A stretch of 64,000 bases of DNA from Streptomyces diastatochromogenes. Lineage in GTDB: Bacteria > Actinomycetota > Actinomycetes > Streptomycetales > Streptomycetaceae. The stretch's first letter is position 1, and each line of letters begins with the position of its first letter. The stretch lies in assembly GCF_002242805.1 (NCBI RefSeq), contig NZ_MCGQ01000052.1, forward strand, positions 62,001 to 126,000, read 5' to 3'. The notes below the pieces were generated by a model that was not told where the DNA came from, did no database searches, and saw only the letters and a program-made list of their open reading frames with translations. This document shows positions 59,079 through 64,000 of the stretch, piece by piece. Made by a program: the position numbers and the translations under genes.

Positions 59079-59497
59079 AGCCGTTCCGCCAGCCGGTCGA
59101 GGAGGGGCAGCGCGGCACGCAGTGCCTCGCGCTCCTGCGGGGTGAACTCGTCCAGGGCGTGGGCGAGCCGGCCCACGGACTCGGAGCGGCGCTCCTCCAG
59201 CACGGCCCGGCCCGCGTCGGTGACCGACACGATGGCCCGCCGTCCGTCGGCCGCGTCGGGGGTACGGCTGACCAGTCCGCGCTGTTCGAGCCCGGCGAGG
59301 GTGGTGGCCATCGCCTGGGGGCGGACGCGCTCCAGCTCGGCGAGCGAGCCGGGCGAGTCCGGTCCGGCGGTGGCCAGCCGGGACAGCACGGAGACGCCCG
59401 AGAGGGTCACGTCCCCCACGGCATGCGCCTGGCGCAGCCTGCGGACGATCCGGCCCATGGCCAGCCGTAGCGCGGCGGCGAGCGTCGTGTTGTCCAT
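59075..59497 (-). CDS. MarR-family transcriptional regulator
   Basis: 140 residues with the MarR winged helix (LSGVSVLSRLA, SLAELERVRPQAMATTLAGLEQRGLVSRTPDAADGR). It probably represses its own operon with the DHA2 exporter. An AT-rich stretch with AACCTATTGTTAGTAAT-type sequence lies just upstream of the start and may be its operator. A GTG two codons earlier is an alternative start. Confidence 0.9.
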   Translation of the reverse strand: MDNTTLAAALRLAMGRIVRRLRQAHAVGDVTLSGVSVLSRLATAGPDSPGSLAELERVRPQAMATTLAGLEQRGLVSRTPDAADGRRAIVSVTDAGRAVLEERRSESVGRLAHALDEFTPQEREALRAALPLLDRLAERL

Positions 59498-59592
59498 GTC
59501 CACGATTACTAACAATAGGTTTATCAGTCTGGACTGTTCAACCAAGGTTGAGTAATCGGCGCGGGACCGGGCTGCGGTGTCCACGCGGTGGG

Positions 59593-60579
59593 TCACGGCC
59601 GGTCGTCGGCGTCCGAGGGTGGGCGGGGCGGCGGGGGCTCGCCCGCGGTGAGGTGTTCCAGGACCTCCACCAGTTCCTGGCAGGCGTGCTCGACGGAACG
59701 GCGGGTGTTGCGCTGCTCGGTGATGACGGCCGACAGCAGCAGCGCGGTCAGGGCCATCGCGCCGTTGAAGGCCTGGAGCTTCGCCATGACCTCGATCGGG
59801 GTGAGTCCCGCGAAGGCCCCGACGCCGTCCGTCGCGGCGACGGTGGCCAGCACGGACGTGAGCAGGGCGCAGAGCATGCTGCCCACCAGCTCGAAGCGCA
59901 GCGCGGCGCAGATGATGACCGGATAGACGAGGAAGAGCACGCTGATGGTGCTGTACACGGCCAGCGGTACGACGACGCAGACCACGACGGCCAGCGCGGT
60001 GGCCTCCTTCCAGCGCGCCGTGGGCGGCGGCCAGCGAGCCCTGTGCAGCATCAGCAGCAACGGGGTGACGATGAGGACCCCCATCGCGTCGCCCACCCAC
60101 CAGGCCAGCCAGATGGCCCAGAAGCTGCGCGCGGGCAGCTTGTCCGTGATCAGCAGGAGGCTGACGCCGATGGTCGCGCTGATCAGCATGGCGGTCAGCG
60201 CGCCGAGGAACACCAGGGCGAGGCCGTCGCGTAACCGGCTGACGTCGGTGCGGAAGCCGGCCCGGCGCAGCAGCAGCACCGCGCACACGGGCGCGACGGT
60301 GTTGCCGAACAGGAAGCCGAGGAGATCGAGGCTGGGGGGCGCGAGGTACAGGATGGCGAAGAGCGCCCCCAGCGTGATGCCGGGCCAGCAGCCCAGGCCG
60401 AGGATCAGCAGGGCGGCGACGGCGACGCCGGTGGGCGGCCAGATGGGGGTGACCACGGAGCCCTCGACGACGAGCCGGCGCAGCAGGCCGAGGCGCGCCG
60501 CGCCGTAGTAGCAGGCCGCGACGGCCAGCACCTGGACGGCGTAGCCGCCCGGCCGGCGTAGATCCTCGAAACCCACCAC
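59593..60579 (-). CDS. MASE1-domain integral membrane sensor protein
   Basis: About 328 residues with eight hydrophobic segments. MASE1 hallmarks are VTPIWPPTGVAVAALLILG and ARSFWAIWLAWWVGDAMGVLIVTPLLL. MASE1 usually sits in front of kinases, cyclases or phosphatases; here it ends with a short Pro-rich tail and no output domain. The phosphatase gene immediately upstream (60 nt) may supply output in trans. The start is one of two adjacent GTG codons, with a weak ribosome binding site. Confidence 0.85.
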   Translation of the reverse strand: MVGFEDLRRPGGYAVQVLAVAACYYGAARLGLLRRLVVEGSVVTPIWPPTGVAVAALLILGLGCWPGITLGALFAILYLAPPSLDLLGFLFGNTVAPVCAVLLLRRAGFRTDVSRLRDGLALVFLGALTAMLISATIGVSLLLITDKLPARSFWAIWLAWWVGDAMGVLIVTPLLLMLHRARWPPPTARWKEATALAVVVCVVVPLAVYSTISVLFLVYPVIICAALRFELVGSMLCALLTSVLATVAATDGVGAFAGLTPIEVMAKLQAFNGAMALTALLLSAVITEQRNTRRSVEHACQELVEVLEHLTAGEPPPPRPPSDADDRP

Positions 60580-60638
60580 AGCAGCAATCTCACACCGATG
60601 GCCCGCGCTCGGCGAGGCGAGAGGCCTCCGGTCCCGCT

Positions 60639-61508
60639 CTATGGCTGAAAGCCCGACCCCTGACCGTCCCACCGGTCCGGCGGCCGCACCCCCGGCCCGT
60701 CGAGGCCCACGACGAGGACGGCGGCGTCGTCCTCGTGCCCCACGCTCTCCGCACCCTTGATCACGGCTGCGGCCAGCGCGTGCGCCTCCAGTCCCGCGAC
60801 GGCCGCGATGCCGGCGAGCCGCACCACCTGGTCGAGTCCCTCCTCGATGTTCAGCGACGGGCCCTCCACGACACCGTCGGTGAGCAGGACGAACACCCCG
60901 CCGGTGGTGAGCCGGTGCCGGGTCACCGGGTACTCCATGCCCGGCTCGATGCCGAGCGGTGGCCCGCCCTCGTCGTCCACCACGCCGGACTTTCCGTCCG
61001 CCGTGGCCCAGACGAAGGGGATGTGCCCGGCCCGCGCGCTCTCCAGCACGCCCGTGACCGGGTCGAGCCGCATGAAGGTGCAGGTGGCGAACAGCTCGCT
61101 GCCCAGCGACAGCAGCAGCTCATTGGTCCGGCCGAGGAGCTCTCCGGGCTCGCTGGTGACGGAGGCGAGGGCGCGCAGCCCGGCCCGGACCTGGCCCATG
61201 AAGGCGGCGGCCTCGATGTTGTGGCCCTGTACGTCGCCGATGGACAGCCCGATGCGGCCGTCGGGCATGGTGAAGGCGTCGTACCAGTCGCCGCCGACGT
61301 TGAGGCCGTAGGTGGCGGGTGTGTAGCGCACCGCCAGGTGCAGGCCGGGGGCCGTCGGCAGATCCCGGGGCAGCATGCCACGCTGCAGCGCGATGGCCAG
61401 CTCGACCTGGGTGCGCTGCAGCTCCGCGCGCTCACGTGCCTGGGCGGTGAGCGAACCTAGTCTGGCCAGCAGCTCGTCGCCGTTGTCCGTGGAGCGCTTG
61501 CGGGGCAT
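60639..61508 (-). CDS. PP2C/SpoIIE-type serine phosphatase (RsbU-like)
   Basis: 289 residues. A short coiled N-terminus (~residues 10-35) precedes a PPM phosphatase: LQRGMLP, VGGDWYDAF and SIGDVQGHNIEAA (metal-binding Asp residues), and EDDAAVLVVGL. In Streptomyces such enzymes dephosphorylate anti-anti-sigma factors. It is the first gene of a likely two-gene unit with the MASE1 protein. Confidence 0.9.
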   Translation of the reverse strand: MPRKRSTDNGDELLARLGSLTAQARERAELQRTQVELAIALQRGMLPRDLPTAPGLHLAVRYTPATYGLNVGGDWYDAFTMPDGRIGLSIGDVQGHNIEAAAFMGQVRAGLRALASVTSEPGELLGRTNELLLSLGSELFATCTFMRLDPVTGVLESARAGHIPFVWATADGKSGVVDDEGGPPLGIEPGMEYPVTRHRLTTGGVFVLLTDGVVEGPSLNIEEGLDQVVRLAGIAAVAGLEAHALAAAVIKGAESVGHEDDAAVLVVGLDGPGVRPPDRWDGQGSGFQP

Positions 61509-61578
61509 CGATCACTTCCGGCTGGGCGGTGGCCCGTCGTGGCAAACGCCTAGATTTTACCTTTATAGGACATTGACC

Positions 61579-62271
61579 TCATATCCATCCGTCGAGCGCC
61601 GACATGAACCCCTCGAAGTCGTCCCGGTAGAGGGTGTGCCCGGCTCCCGGGACGGTGCGGACCTCGAAGCCGCTCTGCCGCAGCTCCCCCGCCGCCTCGG
61701 GGGACACGAGACGACTGGAGTCGGCCAGCATGACCAGTGAGGGAACCACCGGGCGGGCCGGGGTCCGGCTGACCGCGTAGGCGTCGGGGAGGGCGTACGC
61801 GGTCGCGGGGTCCCAGGCGGCGAGCGTGGCCAACTCGACGTCCACGTCGGCCTCTTCCCACCGCGGGTTGAAGCCCGTGATCATCGCGCGGGGCGCGTCC
61901 TTGAAGGACGCGAAGGCGGAGGCGGCCGCGTGGGCGTTCTCCCCCACCTCCCAGGCCGGGTCGCAGTAGACGGCCCGCTCCGGTGCCAGCCGTTCGACGG
62001 CGAGGGCCAGCGCCATGGCACCGAGCGAGTGGCCGATCGCCAACTCCGGGCTCCCGGGCAGGGTTTCCACCAGGTCGTCGGCCCAGATCTCGGCGCCGTA
62101 CTCCCCCCGGCCGCTCGCGCCGTGCCCGCGCAGGTCCACGCCGACGACCCGGTAGCCCTTGTCCGCCAGGGCCGGCGCGACCCGGCGCCAGGTCCGGTGG
62201 TCGGACATGATCCCGTGGACCAGGACGGCGACCCGGTCCCCGGTCCCCCACTCACGGGTGTGCAGCTTCAT
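61579..62271 (-). CDS. Alpha/beta hydrolase
   Basis: 230 residues. VLVHGIMSDHRTW (oxyanion region), nucleophile elbow GHSLGA, and His in PGAGHTLYRDD make a complete-looking fold. Small, cytoplasmic, substrate unknown. ATG 62271 is preferred with GAGAGG upstream; a GTG two codons earlier is possible. Confidence 0.87.
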   Translation of the reverse strand: MKLHTREWGTGDRVAVLVHGIMSDHRTWRRVAPALADKGYRVVGVDLRGHGASGRGEYGAEIWADDLVETLPGSPELAIGHSLGAMALALAVERLAPERAVYCDPAWEVGENAHAAASAFASFKDAPRAMITGFNPRWEEADVDVELATLAAWDPATAYALPDAYAVSRTPARPVVPSLVMLADSSRLVSPEAAGELRQSGFEVRTVPGAGHTLYRDDFEGFMSALDGWI

Positions 62272-62381
62272 CGACACGCCTCTCTCGTCAGGAGTCCACA
62301 CGATCCTTTCGTCGCACCGGCCCCTGATCCAGCCGTTTTCGGCCGTGGCGGGCGCTCTTCCCGTGGAAATCGGCCGGTGAC

Positions 62382-63590
62382 TCACAGCGGGGAGTGGGCC
62401 ACCACCGTCACATAGGCGCCGTACAGCAGGGACACGACGGCCAGGGCGCCACCGACGAACAGGGCCTGGGCCGGTCGCACCCGCCAGGTGCGGGCGAGGG
62501 CACGCGCCGGAGGGATCAGCAGGGGGAAGACCGGCAGCAGGAAACGCGGCTTGGACGAGAACGAGCCCGAGCCGCCGACCACGAGCAGCACCAGCACGCC
62601 CGCGAAGACGATCAGGGCGAGCGGGGCGCGGTCCAGGCAGAGCAGCCCGAAGAGGACGACACTGATCGCGACGATCATCAGGGCGGCCGGGTAGACGAAG
62701 CCGCCGCCGTGCAGGAGCAGCGCTCTGATGAAGCGCACGGCACCGGCGCCGAAGTCGAAGCGCGAGTCCCAGGCGCTCTGGATCTTGAAGTACCCCCCCA
62801 GCAGGTCGCCGGTCCGCAGCCCCACCCACAGGACGTAGGCGAGCCAGCCCAGCGGGGCGAGCAGGGCGCCGGCCCACAGGGTCGCGGGCACCCGGCCGCG
62901 CTGCCGCAGCACCTCCTGCGCGGCGGCGAGGCCGACGGCCGCCGCCACCGCGAACCCGGTCGGCCGGGACAGGCCCGCCAGCGCGGCCAGCGAACCGGCC
63001 CACAGCCAGCGGCCCTTGAGCACGCAGTACAGGGACCAGACGGCGAGCGCGGCGAAGAGGGACTCGGTGTAGGCGATGGTCAGCTCGACGGAGTGCGGCA
63101 GGACGGCCCACAGTCCGACCAGGGCGGTGGCGACGGCACGCCCGTACAGGTGGTGGCCGAGGACGTAGACGCCGTACGCGGCCGCGCCGGCGGCGGCCCA
63201 GGCGATCAGCAGCCCGGCCTGGCCGGGGCTGAGCGGGAGGACCGTGGTCAGGGCCCGGATGAGCCCGGGGTAGAGCGGGAAGAACGCCCAGTCGGCCTGC
63301 ACCCCGCCGCTCGGGGTGATCCAGATGAGGTGCCCGTAGCCATGGGTGGCGATGTGCAGGTACCAGCGGGAGTCCCAGGAGTGGGCCAGGCTCCTGACCA
63401 GCGGGTGTCCGGTGAGGTGGTTGGCGACGATCACGACGAGGATCCCGGCGGTCCGGACCGCCGCGAACAGTGCGAGGGCCTGCAGGGCGCCTTCGGGGAT
63501 CCGGTGCCGGGCGACGAGGGGCAGCGCGGGGCGGCGGAAGGGACGGGACGGGGCGGCCGGCTCGGGCCGGGGTACGGAGGACGTGCTCAC
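62382..63590 (-). CDS. Multi-pass membrane glycosyltransferase (PIG-V/mannosyltransferase-like)
   Basis: 402 residues with about ten helices. The first periplasmic loop has HSWDSRWYLHIATHGYG, where the Asp is the usual catalytic residue in GT-C enzymes, and FFPLYPGLIRAL follows. This pattern fits PIG-V-like mannosyltransferases using a polyprenyl-phosphate sugar donor. It likely modifies a cell-surface molecule. GTG start. Confidence 0.85.
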   Translation of the reverse strand: MSTSSVPRPEPAAPSRPFRRPALPLVARHRIPEGALQALALFAAVRTAGILVVIVANHLTGHPLVRSLAHSWDSRWYLHIATHGYGHLIWITPSGGVQADWAFFPLYPGLIRALTTVLPLSPGQAGLLIAWAAAGAAAYGVYVLGHHLYGRAVATALVGLWAVLPHSVELTIAYTESLFAALAVWSLYCVLKGRWLWAGSLAALAGLSRPTGFAVAAAVGLAAAQEVLRQRGRVPATLWAGALLAPLGWLAYVLWVGLRTGDLLGGYFKIQSAWDSRFDFGAGAVRFIRALLLHGGGFVYPAALMIVAISVVLFGLLCLDRAPLALIVFAGVLVLLVVGGSGSFSSKPRFLLPVFPLLIPPARALARTWRVRPAQALFVGGALAVVSLLYGAYVTVVAHSPL

Positions 63591-63735
63591 TCTCCGACCT
63601 TGGTCACGTCACTGCGGGCGTGCAATCCGCGACCCGGCTTTCTTACGGTCTTCCACCCTGATTCAGGACCCCCGTAAAGATCCAGAACCGGGTGTTGTTA
63701 TCATCTGAGCGCTGCCTAGCTCGAAAGATGGATCT

Positions 63736-64000
63736 GTGACTGTCAACGACGACTCGTTCACCAACTGGAAGAACCGCGAGGAGATCGCGGAGTCGATGAT
63801 CCCGATCATCGGGAAGCTGCACCGCGAGCGGGACGTGACGGTCCTGCTGCACAGCCGCTCCCTGGTGAACAAGTCGGTGGTCAGCATCCTGAAGACGCAC
63901 CGCTTCGCCCGGCAGATCGCCGGCGAGGAGCTGTCGGTCACCGAGACCCTTCCCTTCCTGCAGACCCTCACCACCCTCGATCTCGGCCCGTCCCAGATCG
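63736..64000 (+). CDS. gap: Glyceraldehyde-3-phosphate dehydrogenase, long actinobacterial form (5' part)
   Basis: Only the first 88 residues are in the window. They match the extra N-terminal region of the ~480-residue actinobacterial GAPDH (VNDDSFTNWKNREEIAESM, then LLHSRSLVNKSVVSIL and THRFARQIAGEELSVTETL). The NAD-binding and catalytic domains lie beyond the right edge. A TATCAT -10-like hexamer at 63699-63704 is upstream. Confidence 0.93.
   Translation, partial: MTVNDDSFTNWKNREEIAESMIPIIGKLHRERDVTVLLHSRSLVNKSVVSILKTHRFARQIAGEELSVTETLPFLQTLTTLDLGPSQI

Overview
The window is chromosomal DNA of a Streptomyces-type actinomycete. GC is very high, GTG starts and ATGA/GTGA stop-start overlaps are common, and the gene families are typical of the genus: MbtH, P450, LAL-type LuxR regulator, 2-methylisoborneol pathway with family 2 encapsulin, GH46 chitosanase, and the GAPDH with an N-terminal extension. 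About the first half is a biosynthetic gene cluster. The second half is accessory and house-keeping genes.

Left part (1-12 kb) mixes RiPP-type and NRPS-type enzymes. A leftward, translationally coupled trio encodes a LanB-like glutamylation/aminoacyl-tRNA-dependent protein with no elimination domain, a stand-alone NRPS adenylation domain with no carrier domain and a long hexapeptide-repeat tail, and a serine/threonine dehydratase-like PLP enzyme cut by the window edge. Facing away from it are an MbtH protein and a Sfp-type phosphopantetheinyl transferase, then a peptidase E. Next come two overlapping LuxR-type regulators, a promoter region full of TGGGGGT-type palindromes, a LanM (class II lanthipeptide synthetase) whose cyclase zinc ligands are replaced, and a 66-residue peptide that is a candidate substrate.

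Middle part (12-33 kb): a large LAL regulator, a small secreted protein and a scar of two truncated genes are followed by a leftward operon of two NRPSs (C-A-T-C-A-T then C-A-T-C-A-T-TE), a P450 and an MFS exporter. The third adenylation domain has the classical threonine code. The first two carry acidic pocket residues that suggest amine-bearing side chains. In-frame tandem duplications recur through this cluster (39 nt in the PLP gene, 18 nt x 16 in the stand-alone A domain, 30 nt x 3 in one A domain, 41 nt x 3 between the NRPS genes).

The cluster's right flank (33-41 kb) has marks of gene exchange: an aminoglycoside-phosphotransferase-like gene beside an ISL3-type transposase remnant, a regulator/MFS/acetyltransferase cassette, an esterase behind a perfect palindrome, and a class II tRNA-like element with an unreadable anticodon arm overlapping the end of an EamA transporter gene. 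The remaining DNA (40-64 kb) holds secreted hydrolases (GH25 lysozyme, M1 aminopeptidase, SGNH lipase, chitosanase, sphingomyelinase), the encapsulin / 2-MIB synthase / GPP methyltransferase operon, phosphoglucomutase, an aldo-keto reductase, a KhtTU-like antiporter pair, a MarR/DHA2 exporter pair, a PP2C phosphatase with a MASE1 protein, and the start of a GAPDH gene.
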